From contig OZ241385.1 of assembly GCA_965200825.1 (NCBI GenBank), positions 2,108,001-2,172,000 of the forward strand: 64,000 nt of DNA, given 5' to 3'. Positions 29,100 to 38,705 of the stretch are shown here, piece by piece. Under the pieces are notes generated by a model, which was not told the origin of the DNA, made no database searches, and saw only the letters and a program-made list of their open reading frames with translations. The DNA is from Bin80 sp026709335 (GTDB lineage: Bacteria; Bacteroidota; Rhodothermia; Rhodothermales; Bin80). The translations under genes were made by a program, and so were the position numbers. Within the stretch, counting starts at the first letter, position 1. Each line of letters starts with the position of its first letter.

Positions 29100-30209
29100 A
29101 TGCTTTCAACCCCGCTCTATAAGACCCATCTTGCACTAGGGGCTCGGATGGTTGACTTTGCAGGATATCATATGCCGTTGCAGTATACTGGTATAATCCA
29201 GGAGCATATGGCGGTTCGCAACTCAGCAGGCCTATTTGATGTGAGCCACATGGGAGAAATCTTCGCTATGGGACCTGAGGCAGAAGCCTTTGTTCAACAA
29301 CTCATTACCAATGATCTCTCCCGGCTTGACATCGGACAGGCACTCTATACCCTGATGTGTAATGAAGCAGGCGGTGTCATTGACGATCTTCTTGTATATA
29401 AAGTCAATGCCGAGGCGTTCATGCTTGTCGTCAATGCATCCAACAAAGAAAAAGATTTTGAATGGATGCAAGCGAATAACCCTATGAATGCTGATCTACT
29501 TGATGTTTCTGACCAGATAGGACTGCTGGCTCTTCAGGGGCCCAGGTCAATGAAGATTGCATCCAAACTCATAGGAGAGCAAGTTTATCAACTACAGAAC
29601 TATCGATTTCTGAAGCCTTCGCCCAGTGACTTTATGGGGTTTAATAAAGTCATTATTTCCCGTACAGGCTATACTGGAGATATTGGCCTTGAATTCTATG
29701 TGGAATCTGAAAACACACAGGCGCTCTGGGATGCGATCATGGAGGCAGGTATTGAATACGACCTGCAGCCGGTTGGACTCGGTGCTCGGGATACACTTCG
29801 AATAGAAGCTGGCTTTTGTCTCTATGGAAATGAACTATCTGAATCTATCAACCCCTATGAGGCACGGCTTGGCTGGGTAACAAAACTTGATAAAGGAGAA
29901 TTTATTGGCCGGAATGCACTCCGAGATCTCAAAGCCGCCGGAGCCAAACGCCAACTGATTGGACTGGTCATGAATGAGAGAGGAATTCCGCGCTCTGGCT
30001 ATGAAGTGATCGCTCCGTCCGGTGAACCTATTGGTAAAGTAACCAGTGGAGTACAATCTCCTATGCTTGGTCATGGCATTGCACTTGCCTACGTCGAAAA
30101 TAAACCTGCGTTTACGACTCCTGGACATGATGTCAAAATCCGTATTCGTTCACGAACGTTATCTTCATCTATTCACCGGCCACCCTTTTATCGCCCTAAG
30201 AGCAAATAG
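29100..30209 (+). CDS. gcvT: Glycine cleavage system T protein (aminomethyltransferase)
   Basis: 369 residues of the tetrahydrofolate-dependent T protein, which releases ammonia from the aminomethyl-lipoyl H protein and forms methylene-THF. Signatures: 'MVDFAGYHMPLQYTGI' (about 17), 'GLFDVSHMGEIF' (about 44), 'IGLLALQGPRSMKI' (about 140), 'SRTGYTGDIGLEFYV' (about 190) and 'GARDTLRIEAGFCLYGNEL' (about 230). The length is typical. The gcvH and gcvP genes are not in the window. It starts 13 bp after tyrA in the same run. Confidence 0.96.
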   Translation: MLSTPLYKTHLALGARMVDFAGYHMPLQYTGIIQEHMAVRNSAGLFDVSHMGEIFAMGPEAEAFVQQLITNDLSRLDIGQALYTLMCNEAGGVIDDLLVYKVNAEAFMLVVNASNKEKDFEWMQANNPMNADLLDVSDQIGLLALQGPRSMKIASKLIGEQVYQLQNYRFLKPSPSDFMGFNKVIISRTGYTGDIGLEFYVESENTQALWDAIMEAGIEYDLQPVGLGARDTLRIEAGFCLYGNELSESINPYEARLGWVTKLDKGEFIGRNALRDLKAAGAKRQLIGLVMNERGIPRSGYEVIAPSGEPIGKVTSGVQSPMLGHGIALAYVENKPAFTTPGHDVKIRIRSRTLSSSIHRPPFYRPKSK

Positions 30210-30251
30210 GTGTTATACTGATCGCTACAACTGAACATTCCGTAATCTTGA

Positions 30252-32669
30252 ATGGCTACCGTTAAAACCAATCGGAAGCGTGGAAGTAAGGCCTCGTCCA
30301 AGTCTAAAACTATTTCTCGTACTGGACGCAGACAAGAGATTATCGGCATTTTCGTTCTGCTATTGACAACTCTTCTTGCAGTCAGCGGCGTCACCTACTC
30401 GGCATCAGATGATGCCGTCATTGAGGGAAAAGCATTCTGGGAATTATTTTTTCCGTTAGAAACGGAAACGATCTCTAATGCCGTTGGCCCCATCGGAGCA
30501 TGGCTCGCACATGCCATTGTTCCATCGTTTTTTGGATATACCTCTCTTCTTTTCACACTATTAGCACTTCTATATGGCTATATAATCCTACGAAAACGAT
30601 CTTTGAAAAACCTACTCATTCCCACCATGCATTTTGCCTGGATTGTAGGATTTCTGAGCGTCTTTTTAGGTCGACTTCACCTTTCAAATTTGAACTTTGA
30701 TCTGGAATTATGGGCAGGCCAGTATGGTCTTGCAACAGCCTATTGGCTCAACAATGTCCTGGGTGGGCCGGGTTCATGGATTATTCTTAGCAGTACATTT
30801 ATTATTGGCCTTCTGTTGATCATTGACAGGGATATTCAATCTTGGCTGGACCGTGTAGAACAAATATGGGGAGCTTCCTTGCGAGCGATAAAAGAGCGGA
30901 CAAAAAAGCCAGAAACACCCTCTTCAAACTTGGAGGAAAAGCACCTGAATTCCACCTGGTCAGATATTGAAGAGGACTCTCCCTCTCCAACAGCTCCCCC
31001 TCTGGACAGTCAGCCGATCGACTCTGAGTCCAATGAAACCCCTTCGGTCAATATGACAGTGGATCCACAGCCAAAATTAGATCCACAATCAACCGAAATG
31101 GATCATCATGATCTAAAGCTGAAAGTAACGGGGCAGATCACAGAACAGGAGGGAAAAACCTCGAAATCTCGCAGCACTAAATTGGACGGAGGTCGGAAGT
31201 ACAGATTTCCTCCTATTGATCTTCTGGATGCTCCTTCCAAAAAGGAGCAGAAGATCGACTATAACGAACTTGAGGAAAACAAAACCAAGCTCGTCGAAAA
31301 ACTTGACCGTTACAAAATCGAAATTATTGATGTGAATGCCACAGTCGGACCTACGGTAACACTGTACGAATTAACACCATCACCCGGAGTAAAAGTCAGC
31401 AGGATTAAATCGCTGGAAGATGACCTAGCAATGGTCATGGCAGCACAAGGGATTCGAATGATTGTGCCTATTCCAGGAAAATCTGCGGTTGGCGTCGAAA
31501 TTCCAAACAGTCGCAGGGAACTCGTACGTGTCCAATCTGTCTTGAATACAGCTCGCTTTCAGGAGTCAAAGATGGAATTACCAGTCGTTTTGGGGAAAAC
31601 GATTGAAGGTGAAGTCTTCATTGAAGATTTGACAAAAATGCCCCATCTTCTGATTGCCGGAGCGACTGGATCTGGAAAATCTGTCGGATTGAATACACTG
31701 ATCACAGGCCTTCTGTATGCATGTGATCCATCAAATCTGAAGTTTGTAATGGTGGATCCGAAAAAAATTGAACTTCAGCAGTATAGAGAGCTCGAAGAGC
31801 ACTTTCTCGCTATGCCCGAAGACGGCGAAGAAGCAATTATCACAGAGGTAACTGACGCGCTCGGGATTCTGCGAGCCTGTGAGCGAGAAATGAGTATTCG
31901 GTATGAACTCTTAAAAGATGCAGGAGTCCGGGGGGTCTCAGACTACAATACTCGGTTTGCGAAGGGGGAACTAGATCCAGATACTGGTCATCACCACCTT
32001 CCCTACATTGTCATTGTGATTGATGAGTTGGCCGACCTGATGATGACGGCAGGCAAGGATGTCGAAGCCCCCATTGCAAGACTTGCCCAGATGGCCCGTG
32101 CGATTGGGATCCATCTGATCCTTGCAACTCAACGTCCCTCCGTTGACGTAATCACCGGCCTAATCAAGGCAAACTTTCCCGCACGTGTCGCCTTTCAGGT
32201 GGCTTCCAAAGTTGATTCCAGAACCATTCTCGATCAGAACGGAGCGGAGCAGCTGGTGGGAAACGGGGACATGCTCTATATGAAGGGGAGCAAAATCCTG
32301 CGCCTGCAGGGCCCCTTTGTTTCCGTAGGAGAAATTGATAATCTTATGGAATACATTCAGACGCAGCCGGGAGCTGGCCCATATCGGCTACCAAAAGTTG
32401 AAGAGGAACCAAGCGTCACATTATCTGATAAATCAATGCAGGATGGAGCGAGGGATCCTCTTTTTGAAGAAGCTGCAGAGTGGATCGTCCGAAGCCAACA
32501 AGGCTCTGTTTCATTAATCCAGCGTAAATTATCCATCGGTTATACCCGAGCTGCTCGAATTGTTGATCAACTTGAGCATGCGGGAATCGTAGGAGAATTC
32601 TCCAGTGGCAAAACCCGTGAGGTGCTTGTACCCGATGAAGCATCACTTGCAAAAATTCTTCAGACCTAA
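30252..32669 (+). CDS. ftsK: FtsK/SpoIIIE-type DNA translocase
   Basis: An 805-residue septal DNA pump that clears chromosomal DNA during division. An N-terminal basic tail is followed by about four membrane helices (residues 28-205), then a Pro/Ser/Glu-rich linker (about 215-310). The motor has the alpha/beta region ('VSRIKSLEDDLAMVMAAQGI'), Walker A 'GATGSGKSVGLN' (about 473), Walker B 'IVIVIDELADLMM' (about 590) and 'ATQRPSVDVITGLIKANFP'. The gamma winged-helix end ('GSVSLIQRKLSIGYTRAARI') would read KOPS-like sites and contact XerD. All expected parts are present. It follows gcvT by 42 bp. Confidence 0.97.
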   Translation: MATVKTNRKRGSKASSKSKTISRTGRRQEIIGIFVLLLTTLLAVSGVTYSASDDAVIEGKAFWELFFPLETETISNAVGPIGAWLAHAIVPSFFGYTSLLFTLLALLYGYIILRKRSLKNLLIPTMHFAWIVGFLSVFLGRLHLSNLNFDLELWAGQYGLATAYWLNNVLGGPGSWIILSSTFIIGLLLIIDRDIQSWLDRVEQIWGASLRAIKERTKKPETPSSNLEEKHLNSTWSDIEEDSPSPTAPPLDSQPIDSESNETPSVNMTVDPQPKLDPQSTEMDHHDLKLKVTGQITEQEGKTSKSRSTKLDGGRKYRFPPIDLLDAPSKKEQKIDYNELEENKTKLVEKLDRYKIEIIDVNATVGPTVTLYELTPSPGVKVSRIKSLEDDLAMVMAAQGIRMIVPIPGKSAVGVEIPNSRRELVRVQSVLNTARFQESKMELPVVLGKTIEGEVFIEDLTKMPHLLIAGATGSGKSVGLNTLITGLLYACDPSNLKFVMVDPKKIELQQYRELEEHFLAMPEDGEEAIITEVTDALGILRACEREMSIRYELLKDAGVRGVSDYNTRFAKGELDPDTGHHHLPYIVIVIDELADLMMTAGKDVEAPIARLAQMARAIGIHLILATQRPSVDVITGLIKANFPARVAFQVASKVDSRTILDQNGAEQLVGNGDMLYMKGSKILRLQGPFVSVGEIDNLMEYIQTQPGAGPYRLPKVEEEPSVTLSDKSMQDGARDPLFEEAAEWIVRSQQGSVSLIQRKLSIGYTRAARIVDQLEHAGIVGEFSSGKTREVLVPDEASLAKILQT

Positions 32670-32701
32670 TTTTCATCTTTCCTTTAATCACATATTGAAC
32701 C

Positions 32702-33202
32702 ATGTCTACTCCATTAGTTGGAATTTTAATGGGAAGCGATTCAGATTTTCCCACCATGCGTAAAGCAGCAGATATATTGAAGTCATTTGATATTCCCTTT
32801 GAATTGCATGTGATGAGTGCCCACCGCACCCCCGACCGTGCACACGAGTACGCAACCACTGCTCATACTCGCGGACTCAAGGTGCTGATTGCTGGCGCAG
32901 GGGTAGCTGCACACTTGGCTGGTGTACTCGCCGCCAACACTCCCCTTCCGGTACTTGGCGTGCCAATCAACTCAGGGGCACTAAAAGGCCTTGATGCGCT
33001 TCTGGCCACCGTACAAATGCCAAGTGGCATCCCAGTAGCTACTGTTGCCATTGACGGTTCGAAAAATGCTGCACTGCTGGCCATTCAAATCCTCGCTACA
33101 TCCAATCCTGCTCTTCAGCAACGTTTCCTTGATTACAAGGCAGCAATGCTTGATGAAGTGAGTGCTAAAGATCAGCGTGTACAGGAACAGCTATCTGCTT
33201 AA
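32702..33202 (+). CDS. purE: N5-carboxyaminoimidazole ribonucleotide mutase
   Basis: 166 residues of class I PurE, which converts N5-CAIR to CAIR in purine synthesis. Diagnostic motifs: 'ILMGSDSDFPTMRKAADIL' at the N-terminus, 'MSAHRTPDRAHEYA' with the catalytic His (about residue 41-54), 'LIAGAGVAAHLAGVLAA' (about 62-78) and 'GVPINSGALKGLDALLA'. The length is normal. purK, its usual partner, is not adjacent. It is the last gene of the plus-strand core run and converges on mgtE across a hairpin. Confidence 0.96.
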   Translation: MSTPLVGILMGSDSDFPTMRKAADILKSFDIPFELHVMSAHRTPDRAHEYATTAHTRGLKVLIAGAGVAAHLAGVLAANTPLPVLGVPINSGALKGLDALLATVQMPSGIPVATVAIDGSKNAALLAIQILATSNPALQQRFLDYKAAMLDEVSAKDQRVQEQLSA

Positions 33203-33240
33203 CCCCCATTTCTTTACGCTGAACACCTGAAGTCCATATT

Positions 33241-33265
33241 GGACATCGTGTGCGTATCGATGTCC
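33241..33265. terminator. Candidate bidirectional terminator between purE and mgtE
   Basis: GGACATCG (33241-33248) and CGATGTCC (33258-33265) form a perfect 8-bp stem with a 9-nt loop. A T-rich tract follows (33271-33290, containing TTTGTTGATTGTTATTTT). It lies between convergent stop codons, where a terminator is expected. Confidence 0.55.
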
Positions 33266-33307
33266 TCGCCTTTGTTGATTGTTATTTTATCGGAAGATAC
33301 TTCGACG

Positions 33308-34729
33308 TCATATGAAAGGCAGGTAGAGATTTGTAGCGAGCGCAAAATACACAAGCAGCCCGATAATATCATTGCTGGTTGTGATAAACGGCCCTGTTGC
33401 TAAGGCTGGATCAACTCCAATCCGATCAAGAAATAGCGGAATCGTTGCTCCAATTACGGCGGCAAGAATGATCACAATAAAGAGTGATAAACCTGCGGTT
33501 GCTGCTAACCGTAAGGGTTCGGGAGCCTCTATGACTGTGGAAGGCCACACGCTCGCCATCCAACCGAATACGATCAGAACAGCCACTGCCATCACTGAGG
33601 CAAGGGCTAATCCGTTAGCGATGGCAACATAGACTTCCTTTAATATGCGCCGAAGCATATTAATAGTCCAGACCTCTCCTGATGCCAGTCCCTGCACAAT
33701 AATTGCAGAGCTCTGAATCCCGGCATTTCCTGCCATAGCCATGACTACAGGGATGAATGCAGCAAGTACCGATGCACGCCGAATATTTTCTTCATACACC
33801 CCTATGACACTTCCAGCGAATACGGCTCCAACCATACCTACAAACAACCAAGGCAATCGGCCGCGGGTAATCCGAAATACAGAATCCGTTGGATCCTCAT
33901 CACCGGTGATTCCACTCAGACGTTGATAATCTTCTTCGGCTTCTTCCAGAATTACATCAATTGCATCGTCAATTGTTACGTGCCCAATTAGACACTGATT
34001 CCCATCTACAACCGCCAGCGAAACCAGATCATATCTCTCCATCATTCTAGCTACTTCTTCCTGATCCATCTCGGCTGTGACGAAGCGAGTATCCGTTCGC
34101 ATTACGTCGCTAATGATGGCATTTGACGGAGACAGCAGTAAACGTCGAATAGTGACGTATCCTTTCAGGCGTTTTGCATTATCTGTGACAAAAGCCACAT
34201 ACAGGTCTTGTGTATTCTCAGCATTTCGGCGGATTTCCTCCGTAGCTTCTGCAACAGTCCAGTCGGTCAGGACTGCCACAACCTCGGTGGCCATAATTCC
34301 ACCAGCGGTTTCCTCTCCATACTCGAGAAGATCGCGAACAGCTTCTCGATCTTCCAGAGCCCGAAGCACTCTTTGACGTACCTTCTCATCCAAATTTCCA
34401 AGGACATCCGCGGCATCATCTGATTCAAGTTCATTCAAAAGTGCCGTGATGCGTTCCGTAGAAACTTTGGAGAGCAGATCTGCACAAAAGCTCTCATCCA
34501 ACTCTGCCAATACATTTGCTCCGACAATAGTTGGAAGTGAGAGCGTCAGGGAGGCGGCATCATCGCGCCCCAACTCCGTAACAAATCTTGCCACATCAGC
34601 AGGATGCAGATCCTTCAGTAAATTGATCGCTGCAGGAGTATCGCTCTCAATCAACACATTCAATTCCTGCGCAGTGGCCTCATCAAGCTCACGCGAGATC
34701 AAGTTTTCGGAAAAGCCAGTGTTATCCAT
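33308..34729 (-). CDS. mgtE: MgtE family magnesium transporter
   Basis: 473 residues. Cytosolic part: an MgtE N-domain of helical repeats ('LKDLHPADVARFVTEL', 'LNELESDDAADVLGNL', residues 1-135), then two CBS domains (about 140-265; 'YGEETAGGIMATEVVAV' at the junction, 'VTIDDAIDVILEEAEED' at the end). These act as the Mg2+-sensing gate. Membrane part: five helices (about 290-473) with the pore signature 'MAMAGNAGIQSSAIIVQG' and the final 'PFITTSNDIIGLLVYF'. It imports Mg2+ down its gradient and closes when cellular Mg2+ is high. It starts 17 bp downstream of ksgA, so it is probably co-transcribed. No Mg riboswitch is seen immediately upstream. Confidence 0.96.
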   Translation of the reverse strand: MDNTGFSENLISRELDEATAQELNVLIESDTPAAINLLKDLHPADVARFVTELGRDDAASLTLSLPTIVGANVLAELDESFCADLLSKVSTERITALLNELESDDAADVLGNLDEKVRQRVLRALEDREAVRDLLEYGEETAGGIMATEVVAVLTDWTVAEATEEIRRNAENTQDLYVAFVTDNAKRLKGYVTIRRLLLSPSNAIISDVMRTDTRFVTAEMDQEEVARMMERYDLVSLAVVDGNQCLIGHVTIDDAIDVILEEAEEDYQRLSGITGDEDPTDSVFRITRGRLPWLFVGMVGAVFAGSVIGVYEENIRRASVLAAFIPVVMAMAGNAGIQSSAIIVQGLASGEVWTINMLRRILKEVYVAIANGLALASVMAVAVLIVFGWMASVWPSTVIEAPEPLRLAATAGLSLFIVIILAAVIGATIPLFLDRIGVDPALATGPFITTSNDIIGLLVYFALATNLYLPFI

Positions 34730-34746
34730 TAGAATTAATGACTTCC

Positions 34747-35526
34747 TTAGGCATCATGAACCCCCTGTTGTCGATCCTGAAAGTAACGAGTCAGCATCAC
34801 ATAATCTTCCGGTGACAAATCTTCTGCACGGCATCGCTTCCAATGATCCGGAATATCTGAAGCCCATTTCCGGAGACTGTTTCGAAGTACTTTTCGCCGC
34901 ATACTAAACCCTGCTCGTACAATGGCATGCAATAACCCCTGATCTACATCAGGAGCCTTCACACCCTCAAAATCAAGTCGGATGACACTACTCTCTACCG
35001 CCGGCTTCGGATCAAATACATTACGACTGACCTTGAATAACAGGCTTGGACGCGCATAAAGCTGTGAAAATATACTTGGAATTCCATAGGATTTAGTACG
35101 GGGTTGTGCTACGATTCGATGAGCAACTTCTCTTTGTACCATCAGTACGGCTTCGGCAATGACCTCATGTGCCGCCAGTAGCCCGAAGAGAATTGGACTG
35201 GTAATATTATAGGGCAAATTCCCAATGATGTACAGGGGGCTTTTGCCAACCTTTTTCCAATCTATTCCAAGAATGTCTGTATGGTGCACCTTCAAGCCTG
35301 GATAAGAATTAAGAAGATGCTTGACAGCTTCCGCATCTATTTCAATTACTTCAAAATATGGATAGCGCTCATACAGAAATCCTGTCAATGCGCCGGCGCC
35401 TGGGCCAATCTCTACGACGTATGCTTCCTCTGATGCGTGTAACGCCCCTACAATACGCCGAGCAGTATTGGGATCTGTAAGAAAATGTTGCCCCAATCTC
35501 TTTTTGGGTAGAATTGGTGATTTCAC
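34747..35526 (-). CDS. rsmA: 16S rRNA dimethyladenosine transferase KsgA/RsmA
   Basis: 259 residues that dimethylate two adjacent adenosines in helix 45 of 16S rRNA during small-subunit maturation. Signatures: 'KKRLGQHFLTDPNTARRI' at the N-terminus, SAM-binding 'VVEIGPGAGALTGFL' (about 38), 'YFEVIEIDAEAV' and the catalytic motif 'IIGNLPYNITSPILF' (about 100). 'VSRNVFDPKPAVESSVIRLD' (about 175) precedes the C-terminal helical domain. It lies in the middle of a three-gene minus-strand run: the vwa gene ends 15 bp upstream and mgtE starts 17 bp downstream. Confidence 0.97.
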   Translation of the reverse strand: MKSPILPKKRLGQHFLTDPNTARRIVGALHASEEAYVVEIGPGAGALTGFLYERYPYFEVIEIDAEAVKHLLNSYPGLKVHHTDILGIDWKKVGKSPLYIIGNLPYNITSPILFGLLAAHEVIAEAVLMVQREVAHRIVAQPRTKSYGIPSIFSQLYARPSLLFKVSRNVFDPKPAVESSVIRLDFEGVKAPDVDQGLLHAIVRAGFSMRRKVLRNSLRKWASDIPDHWKRCRAEDLSPEDYVMLTRYFQDRQQGVHDA

Positions 35527-35541
35527 AGTATCTGGCTCGTC

Positions 35542-36642
35542 TCAATGCAAGCGCTTGCGCCGGTTGCGTACGTAATCTTCAAACAAGAATTCCCCCAAAT
35601 TATCCAGATCTGCGTAATATGCCCGTCCATGATTCGCATCTGTAAGCTGTCGGACAAAACCCTGAAGATATGGATCCCTGGCAATCATGAACGTTGTGAT
35701 GGTGATCCCTTCTCGACGACAAATTACAGCCTCATCCAACACTTTATTTACAATTTTGCGATCCAGCCCAAATACATTCTTGTAGAAGTGCCCTTGTTCA
35801 AAATGGCAACTCGGTTTGCCATCGGTAATCATAAATATCTGTTTGTTACGATTTTTCCGACGACGTAAGATTTCGCGTGCCCGACGGAGCCCCGCATGGG
35901 TATTAGTATGATATGGCCCAACCTGTAGGTATGGTAAATCTTTGATAGAAACCTCCCAAGCATCATCTCCGAATGCTACAATATCCAATGTATCCTTGGC
36001 ATAGCGACGCAGAATTAATTCAGCCAAAGCCATTGCCGTCTTCCGTGCTGGAGTAATGCGATCCTCTCCATACAGAATCATTGAATGGCTGAGATCAATC
36101 ATGAGAACCGTAGACTGATTCGAATGATGATCTGTCTCGTGCACTGCATAATCCTCTTCCAGTAACGACCAGTCTTCAATTCCACCACGTCGATATGAGT
36201 TGGATAGTGTATCGGTGACGTTGAGCAGATGCGGATCATCTCCGAATCTCCACGGTCTTGTTTCTGGTAGGCGTTCGTCTCCTATTCCTTCGAATGGTGT
36301 TCGATGCTGACCTCGACCCGCTTTCCGAAGTTGACGAAAGATTTCTTCCAAAGAGCGATCCCGCAGACTACGTTCTGCTTTGGCCGTAATCTGCATGACA
36401 CCGTCGGTTCCTTCCTGAAGATACCCTCTAGATTTAAGCTCCTCAATAAAATCCCCAATCCCGGACTGCGAATCTGTCAGATTATAACGCTGATCCAACT
36501 GCGTTAACCAATTCAGTGCTTCGGTAGCATCTCCGGCTGTAAACTGCAACAACTGCTGAAAGAGATCAAACAATTGCTCAAACGTAGTTGGTTTCCCACC
36601 ATGCTTTTCTTCATCCCATTGCAAATATTTGTAGGGAACCAT
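35542..36642 (-). CDS. von Willebrand factor A domain protein (CoxE/ChlD-like)
   Basis: 366 residues. The N-terminal 160 are helical and hydrophilic. The C-terminal VWA domain contains a MIDAS site, 'VLMIDLSHSMILYGEDRI' (DxSxS, about residue 178-195), a downstream conserved 'DIVAFGDDAWEV', and 'FMITDGKPSCHFEQGHFYKN' (T-D of the MIDAS). There is no signal peptide, so it is probably cytosolic. Proteins of this kind often work with a MoxR-type AAA+ ATPase to remodel a target complex, but no MoxR gene is nearby. Its placement ahead of ksgA and mgtE looks like a conserved operon rather than a functional hint. Confidence 0.88.
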   Translation of the reverse strand: MVPYKYLQWDEEKHGGKPTTFEQLFDLFQQLLQFTAGDATEALNWLTQLDQRYNLTDSQSGIGDFIEELKSRGYLQEGTDGVMQITAKAERSLRDRSLEEIFRQLRKAGRGQHRTPFEGIGDERLPETRPWRFGDDPHLLNVTDTLSNSYRRGGIEDWSLLEEDYAVHETDHHSNQSTVLMIDLSHSMILYGEDRITPARKTAMALAELILRRYAKDTLDIVAFGDDAWEVSIKDLPYLQVGPYHTNTHAGLRRAREILRRRKNRNKQIFMITDGKPSCHFEQGHFYKNVFGLDRKIVNKVLDEAVICRREGITITTFMIARDPYLQGFVRQLTDANHGRAYYADLDNLGEFLFEDYVRNRRKRLH

Positions 36643-36749
36643 CGGATGCTTTTTCTTTGTGAAAACCCTTTAGATCACGCTCAAATACATATGACACTTT
36701 TTATGAAGCTATGATACAAGTAGAACTTCAATTTGTGACAACGCTATAC

Positions 36750-37481
36750 TCAATCTATCAAATCCTGACGGAAGAACACAGCATCTACCTGAAGTGTCTG
36801 TTCTGTTTCGGGATCAATGAATACAGGTTCCAACATGACCGGCAGGAATTTTCGGTACTCCAATTCTCCCAATAGTCGCGTATAACTCCGAGCTCCATCA
36901 AACAGAGGAACCAGTGAAAGTTCAATCTGGAGACCAACCATTGCATCCAGCAGATCTCCCACTCCATCAAGTACCTGTCCTTCATATCCCTGGGTGTCAA
37001 TTTTCAGGAATGGATATTTACCTTTTTGAAATTGCATCCCATACAAATCCTTCAATCTGTGCATCTGAACGTTTGTTGATGAAGAGGTTTCTGCACCTGA
37101 GTAGACCCGAGTTTGCCGTTTAAGTGGATTCAGCAGAGAGCTACATTTGTCATCTCTCGAAATATGCATAGGGATTTTTTTCTCTTTTGCCCCCAGCGCA
37201 TACTGAAACACTTCCCAGTTATGATCTCGCTTCGCCTTCGCCTGTAAAGATCGAAACGGATTTTCTAATGGTTCAAAGGAGACAATCCGCCCATTGTAGC
37301 CAGAAGCTCTGAGTTCAATCGCAAATCCACCGTCGCTTGCACCAGCATCTATAACAAGATCTACTTTGCTTCGTGTCAGCATTCTCTGACGTCTTGCAGT
37401 GAATGATCCCGCGGCATTGAACCGATTTACTTCCAGACCAATGCGTCGGAGTTGCTGCTTCAAGAATGTTCGTATTCTCAT
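36750..37481 (-). CDS. FkbM family SAM-dependent methyltransferase
   Basis: About 243 residues from the ATG at 37481 ('MRIRTFLKQQLRRIG'); an upstream start at 37532 is open but adds no family-like sequence. The SAM site is 'VIDAGASDGGFAIEL' followed by 'RIVSFEPLENPFRSL', where the acidic residue contacts the ribose. The FkbM signature 'FLKIDTQGYEGQVLDGV' is near the middle, followed by 'GLQIELSLVPL'. These enzymes O-methylate sugars or small molecules. No glycan or secondary-metabolite cluster adjoins it, so the acceptor is unknown. It marks the left edge of the accessory region that begins at about 37.5 kb. Confidence 0.88.
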   Translation of the reverse strand: MRIRTFLKQQLRRIGLEVNRFNAAGSFTARRQRMLTRSKVDLVIDAGASDGGFAIELRASGYNGRIVSFEPLENPFRSLQAKAKRDHNWEVFQYALGAKEKKIPMHISRDDKCSSLLNPLKRQTRVYSGAETSSSTNVQMHRLKDLYGMQFQKGKYPFLKIDTQGYEGQVLDGVGDLLDAMVGLQIELSLVPLFDGARSYTRLLGELEYRKFLPVMLEPVFIDPETEQTLQVDAVFFRQDLID

Positions 37482-37894
37482 TATTTCAACTCTGATGGGT
37501 AGACAATTCAGGTCTGGGAGGTGAGAGCTCACTATATGTAGAAGCTATACCATCAAAGTTAGTAGATTTGAAAAAAGTACTCCCCCTGACTACTTGACAT
37601 TTCCAGCCCTTTGATTCCCTCCAATGGGTATATGGAACTCAAAACGGATGATCTATACGTTTTAGGTATCACTATTCTGACTCATGGCTTCCTTTTGCTA
37701 AGCACTTCATATGCATATGATGAAATTTAGCTCAAAAAGAGTCACAATGATATCCCTGCGAGGAACGATGCATACGTATATTCACCAAATACATCCATTC
37801 CATTCTCAGAAAGTAAGCTTACAAAATCTCGTTTATTGAAGAATTGAATATGACCAGCAGGATGATTTCCACGATCTCTGAATCTCCCTATATA

Positions 37895-38302
37895 TTATGC
37901 AAGATACCTCACTTACCAGCTGATCGAGATTGAAGCAACGTTTCGGATGACGAAGTCCAACCTCGGGTTGCAACCAATCTATCACCGAAAAGATCAGCGC
38001 ATTGAGGGGCGCCTGTTTATCATGGTCCTGGCATATCATACAACCCATCTGGTTCGGGCTCTCCTGAAAAACATGATGTGCACGAGAGCTAGGATACGCT
38101 TCGGACTCAATCTTATCGGATTCGACGAGTAACGACCACAGTTCCCCAAACCCAATATCGCTATCTGCTCACCCGGCGGGACGAAGAGTTTCCTCCGTTT
38201 TTGGAAAAGGTGATCGGTCACCTGAACTTGACCTATGACCCCAAGGTAACGATGACGGTGAAGGAATACGTTGAGAACCTCGACAAACCTCTAGATTCAT
38301 GA
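37895..38302 (+). pseudogene. Decayed C-terminal fragment of an IS1634-type transposase
   Basis: The plus-strand translation 'LIEIEATFRMTKSNLGLQPI' continuing with 'YHRKDQRIEGRLFIMVLAYH' matches the conserved C-terminal block of IS1634-family transposases. Compare 'SVEWAFRTMKSMSLQVRPIH' in the copy at 42.3 kb. After a frameshift near 38100 the frame continues as 'RRVTTTVPQTQYRYLLTRRD' and stops at 38302. There is no N-terminal or catalytic part. It belongs to a different lineage from the two IS1634 elements in this window. The surrounding 37533-37894 spacer contains nothing else recognisable. Confidence 0.65.
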
Positions 38303-38574
38303 GCAATATGCAGTACTTGATCAAAACTGGAAGCCTCAACTCTACAGAGAGTTTGCAGCGGTGCCCGGTTGAAATCACAGCGGAAAAATGATGCTAAATC
38401 TGGCCGCATACAGCGTTCAAAACGACCCTAATCAACCCAGAAACTCCCCGTTCCTGTAGATCACATCACGACTTTTGAAAAACCTCGAAAATGGGAATGA
38501 AAAAGTTATTTTTAGATGCCCCCCAAGTCATGTTCTTTATCTCCGTGTATTTGCGTGACACGCGTGTATTCTTG

Positions 38575-38676
38575 TCAAAAATCCTCTCTCTTTGAGAAAC
38601 AAAAAGAGGTTTGAAAAATATACGGTATCAGTTTTTTGCCTCTCAATTTTTCGCGCTCAGAGGCTTTGCAAAAAGT
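38575..38676. repeat. Solo right end related to the IS5-like element
   Basis: This stretch aligns with the right-hand 100 bp of the IS5-like element (about 45300-45393). Shared blocks include GCTCAGAGG followed by TTTGCAA, a preceding CTCA(A/G)TT, and an AACAAAA(A/C)AG region, at about 70 percent identity by eye. No transposase is attached. It is interrupted just downstream by ISL3 copy 2. Confidence 0.5.
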
Positions 38677-38705
38677 TCGTAGCCCTGTTTTCCACTCATA
38701 AATAT

